NCBI RefSeq assembly: GCF_037042905.1
Contig: NC_087247.1
Coordinates: 79,530,420-79,594,419, forward strand
Direction of reading: 5' to 3'
From: Lytechinus pictus
Taxonomy: Eukaryota > Echinodermata > Echinoidea > Temnopleuroida > Toxopneustidae
DNA: 64,000 bases
Under the pieces are notes generated by a model that saw nothing but the letters and a program-made list of their open reading frames with translations, searched no databases and was not told where the DNA came from. Position 1 is the stretch's first letter. Each line of letters begins with the position of its first letter. Made by a program: the position numbers and the translations under genes. This document shows, piece after piece, positions 24,301 to 38,666 of the stretch.

Positions 24301-27300
24301 TGATCGAAATTTATGTCATTATGACATATATTTTTATGCAACAGGGCCCGGGGTATTTGTTATATGTTGTTTATTCAAATATCATAACACCCTTGTACTA
24401 AAGCCAGATGGTAGCTCTTCATAAAGCTCTTGCTTTTCTTGTTGTGTCCTATGTCTTTGAATAATTATATTACTTTGTATGTACTTTTACAGAAAAATTG
24501 ATGGAAATAAATGAAATGTTATTAAAAATATGGTGCTAAAATAGAGGTATAAATGTTTGGGAAACCATGAGTCGAGCTACCAAACCAAGATTGTGTTTCA
24601 TAAAGCTGTTTGTAAAGTTCAACATGACTGGAACATGCTCATAGATGCTAAGTATTGATTCAAAGTAATGACAAGGCCTTCTCTTCATGAATTGAAAACA
24701 ATTTTTGTTTATGGATAAATCATATTGGTGATCTGTTTCTAATGTTTTTGATTTGTTAATACAGGAAGAGAAACTGTTGGTTACATTGCTTCCTGCAGGT
24801 CACTGCCCTGGATCTGTCATGTAAGTGTATCACAAGATTTGAATGAGAAACCTCAGAATAAAGACGTCTTCAAAATTAATTATTCAGTTATTAGCTCATC
24901 TGGCCCGAAGGGCCAAATGAGCTTATGCCGTGGCGTCCGTCATCTGTCATCCGTCCACAATTTCAATATGCTACTTCTTCGCCATTTCAATTCTGTTTGC
25001 TTTATATGATAGCACTAGGTGGGGGATTCAAAACTTCTACACAGAATTTTGAAATTCATTAAATATGCTAATTTATGCGCATTTTTCAAAATTCACAAAA
25101 AAATGCTTCTTCTTTATTTGTTGAGCGATTTTGATTTTTTTGCTTCCATCTGGTAGAGCTTCATGAGGTTTACCAAATTTCTACACAGAATTTTGAAATT
25201 TTGACTAGAACAATTTTTATGCTAATTTATGCGAAATTAATTTATTCATATTTTTAAAAATTCACATAAAATGCTTTTTCTTCTTTAATTGTTGACCGAT
25301 TTAGATTTTTTTTTCTTTAATCTGGTAGAACTTCATGAGGTTCACCAAAGTTCTACCCAGAATTTTGAAATTCTCAGTAGAAAATTATTTATGCTAATTT
25401 ATGCGAAATTTATTCAGAAATCACAGAAAATGCCTCTTCTTTATTTGTTGACAGATTTTGATTTTTTTTCTTCCATCTGGTAGAACTTCATGAGGTTCAC
25501 CAAACTTCTACACAGAATTTTGAAATTTTCAGTAGAAAATTATTTATGCTAATTTATGCAAAATTTATTCATAAATCACAGAAAATGCCTCTTATTTGTT
25601 GACAGATTTTTATTTTTTTCTTCCATCTGGTAGAGCTGCACGAGGTTCACCAAACTTGTACACAAAATTTTGAAATTTTGTCTGGAAAATTAGTTATGCT
25701 AATTTTATGCAAAATTTATTCATAAATCACAAAAAAATGTTTTTTCTTCTTCATTTGTTGATCAATTTCAATTTTGTTTGCTTTATATGATAGCTCGAGG
25801 TACTGATACAAAATTTCAACACAGAATTTTGAAATTAATTAAATATGCTAATTTATTCATATATTTTCAAAACTCACAATTACTTATTTATATGTCGATT
25901 GATTTTGATTATTTTTGTTCCATCTGAGAGCTACATGAGGTTCACCAAGGTTCTACACAGAGTTAAGAAATTTTGACTAGAAAGTTATTTATGCTTAATT
26001 TATATGAAATTTATTCATAGATCACAAAAAATGCTTCTATGTCATTTCTTCATCAATTTCAATTCTATATCCTCAATTTATGTCACCAATATAATTCACT
26101 ACAGTGTCAACTGGGCTGAAATTAAAATCGTGTTAAATTTTGTTGCGAGATGCCGGATGAGCTCCACATCATTGATGTGCTAGTTATTACAGAGATCTTT
26201 TAGTAGGCTGGGCCCCCTGTTTCATTCAAATTACTTTCATAGTAACTACAGGTGTATATGAAACAGATTGATTCTGTGGAAGCTACCATTGGATGGCAAC
26301 ATTTATTGTAAGGGTTTTACAATCTGGGTATACCATCGAACAGGGTTGGCTGATTTAAATCATGATTTAAATCACTTTGATTAAAAATAATATATTGATT
26401 TAAATCACTTCAATTGAAACGTGGACAAATGATTAACAATTTTTTCATTTGTGGCAGTTTATTAATTTTTTTACTCATCTAGAAAGATTTTATCAACTTT
26501 ATATCATCAAAACATGAATAGATCCTTCATACTGTATGTACTCAAAACAATTGAAATGTCAATAAAATCAGGTTAACTCTTAGTGCCCTATTCCACTTTC
26601 ACAATGAAATTTTTTAATTATTGATTTATTAAAATCTCTTCCATTTGAAACATGTACAAATGATTGACAATTTTTTTTATTTGGGGCAGGTTTGATTTAT
26701 TTTTACTCATCTAGAAAGATTTTATCAACTTTATACCATCAAAACATGAATAGATCCTTCATATCTACTCAACACAATGTCAATAAAATTCAGTTTGATC
26801 TTGCAATGTAGCCTACATGTATTAGCAGTGAACACTTAGCCCCCTACTCTACTTTTATTAGTGGACTTACAACATTTTCCCTGTGAAATTCCTCTTTGTT
26901 GATAGAAAAATGAATTTCTCATTTCTTTATGTCACAATGTTTTTAGAGATGTGTTAAGAGAGCAGAACAACAAATATGAGAGTAAATAAATGGGTTGTTG
27001 GCAGTTCTTCTATTTTGATCATTCACATCAACTACTTTTGCCATGTCATATGAAAGATGAATATTTTCAATTTGCAAACTGATTTAAAAAAAAATTCAAC
27101 ACTACATTAGGTAGCAATCAGTATTTTAAGCTCTATCAGATTGAAAAAATAAGCTTTGGTTTTTATTCTTTGATTGAAAAGTAATCAAACTTATTACATA
27201 TCACACATATTTTTGAAGATAAACTATTGTTTGATTGAAAAAAGATAGAACTGTACACCCATAGCAATGGTACTACAGAACCCCCCAAAAAAAGATAAAA

Positions 27301-30300
27301 AAAGGAATTTAGAGAATAAACCCTTAAAGGGGAATCCAACCCAAATAAAAACTTGTTTTTATAAGGAAAAGAAAATTCAGACAAGTTGATAGGTGAAAGT
27401 TTGAACAATATTGGACAAACTACAAGAAAGTTATGAATTTTTAAAAGTTGTAAATATTGGTAATCACTATACCCATGGAGACTTCAAATTGGCCGCATAT
27501 GGGATGTCATAGTGATGTAAGGCAAGGACTACTCTTCCATGTACTCCAATACATATTATGGCTAAAATGTCATTTTTTTTCCAAAAATTTTATTTCAAAT
27601 TATATTTTTCTTTCATGAGGACTTATAATATTATACTACCTAGGTTATATTTAGATTACTGTCCCAGGGGAATGGGTACTTAGGAGAAAACCACAAATCC
27701 CTGATAATAAAGTACATGGCCTATGGGAAAGTTGTCCTTGCCCCTTGTCATAATTTACTTACTCAGTTGCCAATTTGAAATCTACATAGTATTAGTGATC
27801 TAAATTTTAAAACAGCTATAACTTTCTTATTGCTTGTCCGATTTCTTTCAAACTTTTACCATTCTGTTTAACTTATTTTTCTCCTTCCCAACACAACATT
27901 TTATGGCCAAGGCTGGATTCCCCTTTAAATTATAGGCCTGAATTTCAACAGAGAATTTAGCCAGGAGGGGTTTTGAACCAAGGCCTGTTCAGACTTACCA
28001 TACAATTGTGTTTCATTTAGTGGGTACACTGCATGAAAAGGTTCAATAATGCACAGAAAATGCTCCTGCCAAACTTCACTAAATCATGGCAACAGGCAAC
28101 AACCATATATATGGTGCCATTTGCCAAAAAGGAGCATTTATTTTTATTCATTTCTCAATGAATTGAGTGCAATAATACACTAAATCTGCATTGTCACTGG
28201 TTTTATACCATGGTTAACATTTTATTCTTTTACATGTATTTAAAGCTGTAAAACCTCTGTTATTCTTTGCAAAACTGCTAAGAACTGCCAAATACTAATT
28301 TCAGGTTGATTGTACTAAAATAAATAATTTAAACAAACTTTTTTCCCAATAAGTCACAGCTTTGCAAATCAATACTTTAAACAGTCAAAAAGCTTCAACC
28401 ATGGCTCAAATAACAAAGGAGGTTTAAACAAACAAAACAAAATGTAATTTTCTTTTAGTAACACACAATTTTCAGTTCTTGGCTTGCAAATCAAGAATGT
28501 TTCTCTTTAGAGAATGTGAATCTCTTAGTCATGGAATTCTTCCAAAGAAACTAATCCTCATTTCATGTTTGAATAGGAACACTAACTTTGCAGTATTAGC
28601 TGTACCAAGGCAGTTCCTCAACTTTGACCAAACCCATCAGAAGGAGCTAAATACCCTACACGAGAGGATGCAGAAAAAAGCATCTTCATCATGACTTACA
28701 TATTCTAAATAAATTCTATTTTGACTGGATTCAATTATGAAATAGAATAGCAGTTATTGATAATTTTAATTGTGAAATGTATAATTTTTGAAAATAATTT
28801 CAGTGTAAGAGTTAAATTTTTGGTGTTTCCACTTTGTTTTAGATATTTTGTTTCAAAAAGTAAAAAAAAAATTAATATGATTTCAATAAAAAAATCTTAT
28901 TTGAATCAAATCCAAAAAAAAAAAAAAATTGATAAAAAAATGGCCAACCGTGCCATCGTAAAATATGTCTAATCCCAAATCAACCATAACAAGCTGTAGG
29001 GACCCGTTAAAGCGACAGGTAGGTAGGAGAGAAAAAATTGGTGAAAGCCACATTTACTTCTTGAAATTTACTTTTAACTGGCTCTTAAGGGCCAAAATTA
29101 CTCTCTCATTTGTTTTTTCCCAATTCTTGAACCCTTGCATCTCATTGGCAATCATAAGATTTTATTTTACCCATTAGAATTGATTATTGAAATGCAATCA
29201 TCTGAAAACCTACAGATGATTTGATTTTTAATGACTACTCAAAATGGGGTGTCAATTCCATCCAATAGTGTCCTCTCAGAATCCAGTATTTTTTACGCAT
29301 GGTTTAGACATTACTTCATTAAGTCTAGAAGAACACTTGTATTTATGCAACTATTGTAGAATGTTTACTTTGCCCACATTAACTTGTTTTTAAGACAGTT
29401 CACACTTCAATGTGTCAAATCCAGTTCTATCCAAAATGTCCTCTAAAAAATTGAGCAATTCTCAGAACATGTAATAAATAATTGAACTCCTATTAAAAAA
29501 ATTAGTGACTAACCTTATGCCTCACAATTCAAAGAAATATCATTTGACTAATTAACAACACATACACAGAAATTTAGGAAAAGCATAGCAACCTTTTTTT
29601 TTCGTCATATGAGACAATTTGGTTAACCTGATTGTAACAAAAAACTGTAACAGTAATTTTTTTGTACTCAGGTTTTTGTTTGAGGGTAGTGAAGGAACTG
29701 TCCTGTACACTGGTGACTTTAGATTAGCCAGAGGTGAAGCAGCTAGGATGGAACCCCTTCACTCCGGTTATAGGTATGCAAGCTTACTTTAACATAATGT
29801 ATCTATTAGGAAGATTGTAATGCTGTTATGTCATTATGATGAATGATATGGAAGGTCTTTTATTTGTATATTCTTTTGTCTTTGGTTTATTTTATATTTA
29901 AAATTTTCTGCTCATTATAATATCAAAACAGATTGATATCAACATTTATTAAATCATTTGCTCTAATTGTTAGAATAATATGTGATCTGCATTTTCAGTT
30001 CTGATATTTGACATGTCAGATCAGAAAAACTTTTCTTGAAAATTAGTAACCCTTGTTGACTATTTTAAGAAAGCATGCTAACTCATAAGAGAGATTTGAA
30101 TGATTACCTATAGGTTTCTTTGATAAATGAGCAGCATTGTTAAAACTAATGTTGCAAAATAGCATATGGTTCACTTCTTCCTGCTTGATGGAAGGGATTT
30201 GATCAATTAGAATAACCCACAGATGATTACAAAATGATACCACATTAAGATTACCATGAACAACATGTGGAAGAAAGGTAACCTATGATACTGGGAGAGC

Positions 30301-33300
30301 CCTTGGAGTGGAAATCAGCCTATTAGGTGTTTAGTATTAATACTGTGCAAACCTTGACCAATCCTAATTAACAAATATTGATAAAGGATACAATGGGCGT
30401 ATAAGAATTGAAACTCAGCTTTTCGTATTTTTAAAAGGAATTTTTTTAAATCGGTGATCATAAAAAATGATTGCTTAAAGGTTCAACTTATGCAAATGAT
30501 AGCTCTTTATGTTCTCTTTCATCTTTCATTATTATCATCTGGAGGAAATAAACAAACACCAAACATTGTTCTCTGTCAGATGTTCATTTGTAAATAATAT
30601 CAGTGGCAGATTTTAATTTTCTTGAAAATTATCTTGACAAGTGAAATTAACTTACCGTAAATGCACTAGTATTCAACCTGTTTGGAGAACTTCCTCAAAT
30701 ATATAGAAATAGGGAATCTACCTTAATTTCAGACCTTTTTCATTTCCAAGAGGAAACTCAGGGTTGTCTGTTGCCAGTATTGTTTTTATCAATCTGTCAA
30801 CTGTACGTGCATGCGATGGAATAATATGGCGATGGCTTTTTGCACTAGTATTCAACCTACCAACACTAGTATTCAACCTAGCGATGAAAGATTGCCCTGT
30901 CTCTAAATATGCCCTTGTCCCATCCGACTATGGACTAGACTATTTGAGATGAGACCAAACAGGGAATTAGTCAAAGCCAGAGACTGACATAGATCTAGTT
31001 GAGCAATCTAAACCATTTTGAGATCTGCTATCTATCATCACTAGGTTGAATACTAGTACCATTCAGTGCAAAAGGTCATCACCGCATAATTCGATTCTCC
31101 GCACATACAGTCGACAGATTGATAAAGAAAATACCAACAACAGATTACCCTGGAAATAACAAAGGTATGAAATTAAGATAAATTCCCTATTTCTAAATAT
31201 TTTGGGAAATTTCTCCAAATGGATTGAATTATGCCGGGTTGAATACTAGTGCCCATACAGTCCATCTATTGATTTGAATTTATTATAGAATCCTTTATAT
31301 CTTTTCTCTTTATCTTACTTCAGGGTAAAAGATATCAGCAGTGTGTATCTTGATACTACTTTTTGTGTACCTGAAGCCATGTTTATTCCTAGCAGAGTAA
31401 GTATATTCTCTACTTGTTAACATAGTTATGTCTAGCAGAGTAAGTATATTCTCTTCTTGTTAACATAGTTATGTCTAGCAGAGTAAGTATATTCTCTACT
31501 TGTTAACATAGTTATGTCTAGCAGAGTAAGTATATTCTCTTCTTGTTAACATAGTTATGTCTAGCAGAGTAAGTATATTCTCTACTTGTTAACATAGTTA
31601 TGTCTAGCAGAGTAAGTATATTCTCTACTTGTTAACATAGTTATGTCTAGCAATGTAAGTATATTCTCTACTTGTTAACATAGTTATGTCTAGCAGAGTA
31701 AGTATATTCTCTACCTGTTAACATAGTTATGTCTAGCAGAGTAAGTATATTCTCTACTTGTTAACATAGTTATGTCTAGCAGAGTAAGTATATTCTCTAC
31801 TTGTTAACATAGTTATGTCTAGCAGAGTAAGTATATTCTCTACTTGTTAACATAGTTATGTCTAGCAGAGTAAGTATATTCTCTACTTGTTAACATAGTT
31901 ATGTCTAGCAGAGTAAGTATATTCTCTACTTGTTAACATAGTTATGTCTAGCAGAGTAAGTATATTCTCTACTTGTTAACATAGTTATGTCTAGCAGAGT
32001 AAGTATATTCTCTACTTGTTAACATAGTTATGTCTAGCAGAGTAAGTATATTCTCTACTTGTTAACATAGTTATGTCTAGCAGAGTAAGTATATTCTCTA
32101 CTTGTTAACATAGTTATGTCTAGCAGAGTAAGTATATTCTCTACTTGTTAACATAGTTATGTCTAGCAGAGTAAGTATATTCTCTACCTGTTAACATAGT
32201 TATGTCTAGCAGAGTAAGTATATTCTCTACTTGTTAACATAGTTATGTCTAGCAGAGTAAGTATATTCTCTACTTGTTAACATAGTTATGTCTAGCAGAG
32301 TAAGTATATTCTCTACTTGTTAACATAGTTATGTCTAGCAGAGTAAGTATATTCTCTACCTGTTAACATAGTTATGTCTAGCAGAGTAAGTATATTCTCT
32401 ACTTGTTAACATAGTTATGTCTAGCAGAGTAAGTATATTCTCTACTTGTTAACATAGTTATGTCTAGCAGAGTAAGTATATTCTCTACTTGTTAACATAG
32501 TTATGTCTAGCAGAGTAAGTATATTCTCTACTTGTTAACATAGTTATGTCTAGCAGAGTAAGTATATTCTCTACTTGTTAACATAGTTATGTCTAGCAGA
32601 GTAAGTATATTCTCTACTTGTTAACATAGTTATGTCTAGCAGAGTAAGTATATTCTCTACTTGTTAACATAGTTATGTCGAGCAGAGTAAGTATATTCTC
32701 TTCTTGTTAACATAGTTAATGCACAATATTTGTATCTTCTTCTTACCATGTACCATATATGAAGACTTCGGTCACAGCTTATAAGTGACCCTCCACCACA
32801 GAAGGACCAGTAACTTAAAAATTGAAATGTAACTGGGATGGAAAGTGGAGATTTTAAGCGTTAAAAGATGTTTAATTTGTCATATTTCGTAGAAGAAAAA
32901 TCCTTCAAATATCACAGAATAACACATCTATCTCAAGAGTAGGACTAAGCTATTGTGAGCTTCTAGCATGATTACATTAGGTACATCAATTTAAAACCTT
33001 GAAAGATGTTATTTCTTTACCATATCTGGCCTTGAAAATTTGACAGTTTTTAGATCATGATATTAAATTTCAGAATCAAATGTAAACTAAAATGTAGGAG
33101 TTTCTTTCCCTTTCCTGCTCTGCTGTTTCAGATCTTTAAACTGAAAAATCCATTGCAACTATTTCCATTGCTACTATTTGCATTGGAGGGTCACATATTT
33201 TATGTATAGATGTTTGGTATTTGTAATTATAAAACACAATTTTCTCTTTTTATTTGTTCGAATTTTATTTCAGGAGGAATCAAAGGATGCTCTTCTGGAT

Positions 33301-36300
33301 CTAGTTGATAGGTGAGTGTAATCTTTCACTTCTATAATCAGGAGGTGTTTCACTAAGATCTCTGTCTGACTAAAAATAACACTTCAAGCCTGTCTTAGGT
33401 AAAGGGTCAGTAATGCGATACTAGAGTATCAAACATTATAAATTACAAAAGCATACTTAGTCATTGAATGCATTTCAACCCTTTAGAATTTTTATATGGA
33501 ATTTTTCCGGCAGTTAGAATTTTATATTTTGATCTTGAAACCTCTCTTTGTTAGGGTTGTCAAATTTCTGGGAATTTTCGTAGTGGAAACTTTCCATGGG
33601 AATAAACAAGAATTTTGTGGGAAATTTTTGCAATTTTCAAGAAATTTTGGGAATTTTTCTGATATTTATATATAGGAATTGAAAGGAGTACCCTGGCAGA
33701 TGGTGCTTGATTATTCTGAAACAGTCAGAAAATGCAGAATTGTAACAAATTTCATGTAAAAGTTGATTTCCTTTATTAATGGCTGAATAGTATGTATGAT
33801 GGCAGTACACTACACATGCTTTGCACAAGGGATATCCATTGTTCATGGGATGATGCCTATTGGATATTCTGAACTTGTTGCAGATGATGAGAATCATTAT
33901 TAATAATAAAATAATTATCATTGTTATTAGCATAATTATTATTATTATTATTTTATTATCATTAGTTTATTTCTCATTTATTTCTGCATAACAAAAGTGA
34001 GAATTTAGTGCCGGCAGTGATAATTTGATGAGTATAAATTTACAGATTGATGGTTCAAGGTCAAAGTTCATTTTAGTTCAATTAACCTTGACTGAAATAA
34101 ATATTTTGTTCATTAATTTCAAAATACTTGATCAAATCAAATGAAAATGATATGGGATTGTCATTTGATATAAGAAAAGATATGTTCCTCAAATTTCCGG
34201 CAGCTGAAAATTCCCAAAACTTTCCATGGAAACTTTCAAAAATTTCAGGAAAAGTTTCTAGCCCTTTGCAACCCTACTCTCTGTAATGTTTTTATTTTAT
34301 TTAGAATAGCCATTTGAGCACTTACTTTGTATTTCTGCTTATTTGATATAGAAAACTACTGACAAAGGTCGTATCCTGAAATTTTCTGCCCATTCCATAC
34401 TTATAGGCTTGGTCCCACTGCACTTACGGATGCAGAGAGGATGTAAAACTGAAAAGAATCTTGCCATCCGTTGGAAAATATTATGTATTCCATGTGTACT
34501 CTTTGCATACGTGTTTCATACGCTCTATATCCATCGAGTATCCGTCCTCTGTGATTTCATTGTTCGCCCATTTTGTCCATTGTCTGGAGTGGATGAAAAT
34601 GGATGGAGCCACCCCAAAATTCTGCTTGTCCGCTGTATCTGTTATTAATACGTTTTGTGTCCGTCGGCCAGTGGGACCAGGCCTTTAGAAAATCTTTTAT
34701 ATATATAAACAAGAAAAAATATGCAGATATTTTATTTTGATCAGAAACTCGGTCAAATAATATTTTGATGCAAAATCTGTAAATTTATCAAGTAAAGTCC
34801 AAATCATCATCAAGCCAAAGCCAATGGGGACATCATTATTAGTTGAAATTGAATTTGCTCTCATTCATTCAGGGAGGCTCAAAGTAGACTTGAATTTTGA
34901 TCATAGTATTCATACCACTGTTTGGAACCGGGACCATTAAGATTTTATAGGTTGGAATGTTCGTATCAAATGCTGTTACAATTTCTTTGAAAATTGAATT
35001 GCACAGGATCATGTAGTGTGCCGGCGCTGGGCTTTAATCTGATGGCTAACTGAAGCTTATTTTATGTGCCCCGTCCCTGTTTATTAAATGCACCATCATT
35101 GAGATAGTATAGTTCCTGTAAAGGTGCAAAGTAATCATATCAAACGACTTTATTTATTGTATAAAAGAAGGGAAAAACTTTGGTGTGGTGACTACATGTG
35201 AATCATGTGAAGATAAAGTGAGAGGATTGGTTGTGACTTCCTTCATGCTTCAATATCAGGTGTATTTCTAAAATTTGATACAAAGAGGCTTATTTAGAAG
35301 GCTTAGAGTAGATTCAATTGACACTGCTTGTCTGTAGGAGAAAAACATTTCTTAATATATTATACCTCTAAGAGAATAAAAATGATTTTAGAAATTCATT
35401 TAGGTAAATATTTTAGGTAAATACATTTTGTAATTGTATTGGGAGTCTGAATTGAATTTAGCTAAATTAACAAGTTATTGAATTACATTCATATTAGATG
35501 TAAATGAAATCCGGATTATAATGAAAATATTAATCATAGTCAATGATATAATGATAATTAAGTGACTATTAAAATTCCTCAAAATGATGTGTATTCAAAC
35601 AAGATTGACCGTTTTAGTTTTCTTTCTCCTTATGCTTTGATAAATGTTATGTCTGAAGGCAAATTAGCAAGAGTGCTGGTCACATGGTGAAGCTGAACTG
35701 CAAAGCAAAGTATGGTTATGAGTATCTCTTTGTAGAGCTGAGTAAAACTTTCAACCAAAAGGTATCATTTTCTTCTAATCATCCTTTGACTTTGTATTGA
35801 GTTCTTGGGGCTGTTTCACGTACAGTAACTTTATGCATAACTTTTCACCTTCGTGCTACATGAGATATCTTAATTATTCTCTGTTTTGACAATGGGGATT
35901 CATATCCTAAATTAAGCTCAGAAAAATGTTTGATTTTCTATTCAGATGTTGGTTAACAACAAAGAATTATAATCTACAAAGTTCTTATTTTAACTGTTAC
36001 TGGGTATAAAACTGATTGAAAATATGATTTGGCAACAAATAAGTTATTATCAGTTTTATGAATAACCTCTTTGAGATAATTGATTCATGTGCATATTAAA
36101 ATAGTGCATAGTTTCAGTAAGGATATGAATTTAGTCATTCTAATATTTAACTCTTACCAATTGTTATTTGTCATCAACAAAATCATTGTGAATATTTTAT
36201 TTGATGTTTGGGGTTTGATATTGGGCACTCTTTCATTAGTGTCAGTATTTTCATTTCATATAGGCCCTTTGAACACTCAAATGTATTTTCTATATTAAGT

Positions 36301-38620
36301 GATGATTCTCCTGCATTTTTACCCTATCAAAGAGAGAAAAGGAAAAAATAAATCAAATTATCACAAACATTTTGTATAATTATATACCCACTGGCATGCA
36401 ACTTTCACACATCTTATATCACCATTCATTCAAGCATGGAAATATACACTACTCAAAAAAAGTTAAGGACCACTTTTTAAAACGTACATAAAGATTTTAT
36501 ACAAGGTGTTTTATTTCTGGAAATACCTCAGTACAACTGTCCTAAATGTCCTTAAACACGCTGTAATCAATTTCACGCATGGGTGGTTTCAGTTGTTGCA
36601 CAATGTCTCTCGCATCACTGCACATCCTGAAAAGTGGGCCCCGAGGGGTATCAGCTACCGACATGAAGTGGTAAAAACGAATGTCTGAGTGTCTTTCAGG
36701 CAGTTCAGTAACGAGTGTGACCACCTCCTGCAGCAATAACGGCTTCACAGCGCTGTCTCATGGAGCTGATGAGGCGATTGATGTCTCTGACGTCCAGTGC
36801 ATCCCATGCAGCCTCCAGAGCCACACCCAGCTGCTACAGTCCAAGTGGATGGGCTTCGAGCTGCTCGAGACTCCTCCCCATCATGTCCCAGACGTGCTCT
36901 ATCGGGTTTAAGTCCGGGGACCTCGCTGGCCACTCCATACGCTCAATCCCCTGGCCCTCAAGGAACTCGGTCACCACCCTAGCTCGGTGGGCACGGGCAT
37001 TGTCATCCATGAAAATGATGTTTTGTCCCACATTTTCTGCAAATGGCACCACTATAGGTTCAAGGACCTCATCCCTGTACCTCACTCCTGTCATTGCTCC
37101 CCCTGGGACCACGTAGAGACGAGTACGGTTGGCGTAGGTGATGCCTCCCCACACCATGACGCTGCCTCCCCCATAACGGTCATGTTCTGCAATACAGGGG
37201 TCTGCAAATCTCTCTCCTGGTCGCCTCCAGACTCTCGAACGTCCATCATTGTGGTCAAGGGAAAATCTGCTCTCATCTGTGGACAGAACTCTACGCCATT
37301 GCTGTCTGGTCCATCTGAAATGCTCCCGGTGTCATTAGCAGAGCAAATCAAAGACACCGAGAGACAGGGCTATACTCCGAGAGACCCCGCAGTGGCCGAC
37401 CAGTTTCGACAACCCCTAGAGATGATCGCTACTTGACGAATCTCAGCCTCCGCAACCGCTTTCACAGTGCACGCCGCCTCAACAATGACTTCGCTGCAGC
37501 AACTGGAGTGATTGTTTCCACTCAAACAATCCGTAACCGACTTCACAGAGCCAATATGCATGCCAGACGGCCAGCTCAGTGTGTCCCACTCACCCCTGCT
37601 CACAGAAGAATTCGTCTCAACTGGGCCCGGGAGCATGTCAGATGGACCAGACAGCAATGGCGTAGAGTTCTGTTCACAGATGAGAGCAGATTTTCCCTTG
37701 ACCACAATGATGGACGTTCGAGAGTCTGGAGGCGACCAGGAGAGAGATTTGCAGACCCCTGTATTGCAGAACATGACCGTTATGGGGGAGGCAGCGTCAT
37801 GGTGTGGGGAGGCATCACCTACGCCAACCGTACTCGTCTCTACGTGGTCCCAGGGGGAGCAATGACAGGAGTGAGGTACAGGGATGAGGTCCTTGAACCT
37901 ATAGTGGTGCCATTTGCAGAAAATGTGGGACAAAACATCATTTTCATGGATGACAATGCCCGTGCCCACCGAGCTAGGGTGGTGACCGAGTTCCTTGAGG
38001 GCCAGGGGATTGAGCGTATGGAGTGGCCAGCGAGGTCCCCGGACTTAAACCCGATAGAGCACGTCTGGGACATGATGGGGAGGAGTCTCGAGCAGCTCGA
38101 AGCCCATCCACTTGGACTGCAGCAGCTGGGTGTGGCTCTGGAGGCTGCATGGGATGCACTGGACGTCAGAGACATCAATCGCCTCATCAGCTCCATGAGA
38201 CAGCGCTGTGAAGCCGTTATTGCTGCAGGAGGTGGTCACACTCGTTACTGAACTGCCTGAAAGACACTCAGACATTCGTTTTTACCACTTCATGTCGGTA
38301 GCTGATACCCCTCGGGGCCCACTTTTCAGGATGTGCAGTGATGCGAGAGACATTGTGCAACAACTGAAACCACCCATGCGTGAAATTGATTACAGCGTGT
38401 TTAAGGACATTTAGGACAGTTGTACTGAGGTATTTCCAGAAATAAAACACCTTGTATAAAATCTTTATGTACGTTTTAAAAAGTGGTCCTTAACTTTTTT
38501 TGAGTAGTGTATATATATATATATAAATGGTGTCCTGCATCATCTTTTGAGTTGGCCTCATCACAATATGTTTCATACTCACACCTCAAGAGCATTTGGT
38601 ACAAGTAAACTTGTCATCAC

Positions 38621-38666
<46 letters not shown>

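Larger units (their letters stand above)
16137..24345. mobile_element. Probable 8.2-kb element with GGGCCCTGTTGCATAAA ends
   Basis: The left end GGGCCCTGTTGCATAAAA is matched by the reverse complement TTTTATGCAACAGGGCCC at the right end. Both ends continue for about 200 bp into clusters of the word TTTATGTCATGA and its complement (16150-16350 and 24150-24330), an arrangement typical of transposase-binding subterminal repeats. No transposase was recognised inside and no target duplication is evident. The interior has collected later insertions. Two separate MITEs of one family in opposite orientation are an alternative. Confidence 0.5.
16030..24764. other. Artemis intron 3 (8.7 kb)
   Basis: The intron is filled by repeats. 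An 8.2-kb segment bracketed by matching inverted ends makes up almost all of it, so the intron would be only about 0.5 kb without it. Confidence 0.8.
36447..38509. mobile_element. Palindromic Tc1-like transposon (2,063 bp) with TA flanks
   Basis: Both ends are CACTACTCAAAAAAAGTT with TA outside. Positions 36447-37329 are the reverse complement of 37627-38509 with no net indel and only a handful of base differences seen (over 99% identical by eye). A 297-bp unique centre separates the arms. Both outer ends are therefore the same (3') end of the parental transposon; the other end and the first part of the transposase are missing. It lies in Artemis intron 8 and would fold into a very long RNA hairpin. 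Confidence 0.93.

Noticed and set aside
31391..32718. CRISPR-like impression of the 43-bp repeats
   Set aside because: Contiguous identical units derived from an exon-intron junction, with no spacers.
36760..38196. Several long frames opposite or out of phase with the Tc1 transposase
   Set aside because: Shadow frames of GC-rich transposase codons; the same shadow peptides appear in both arms.
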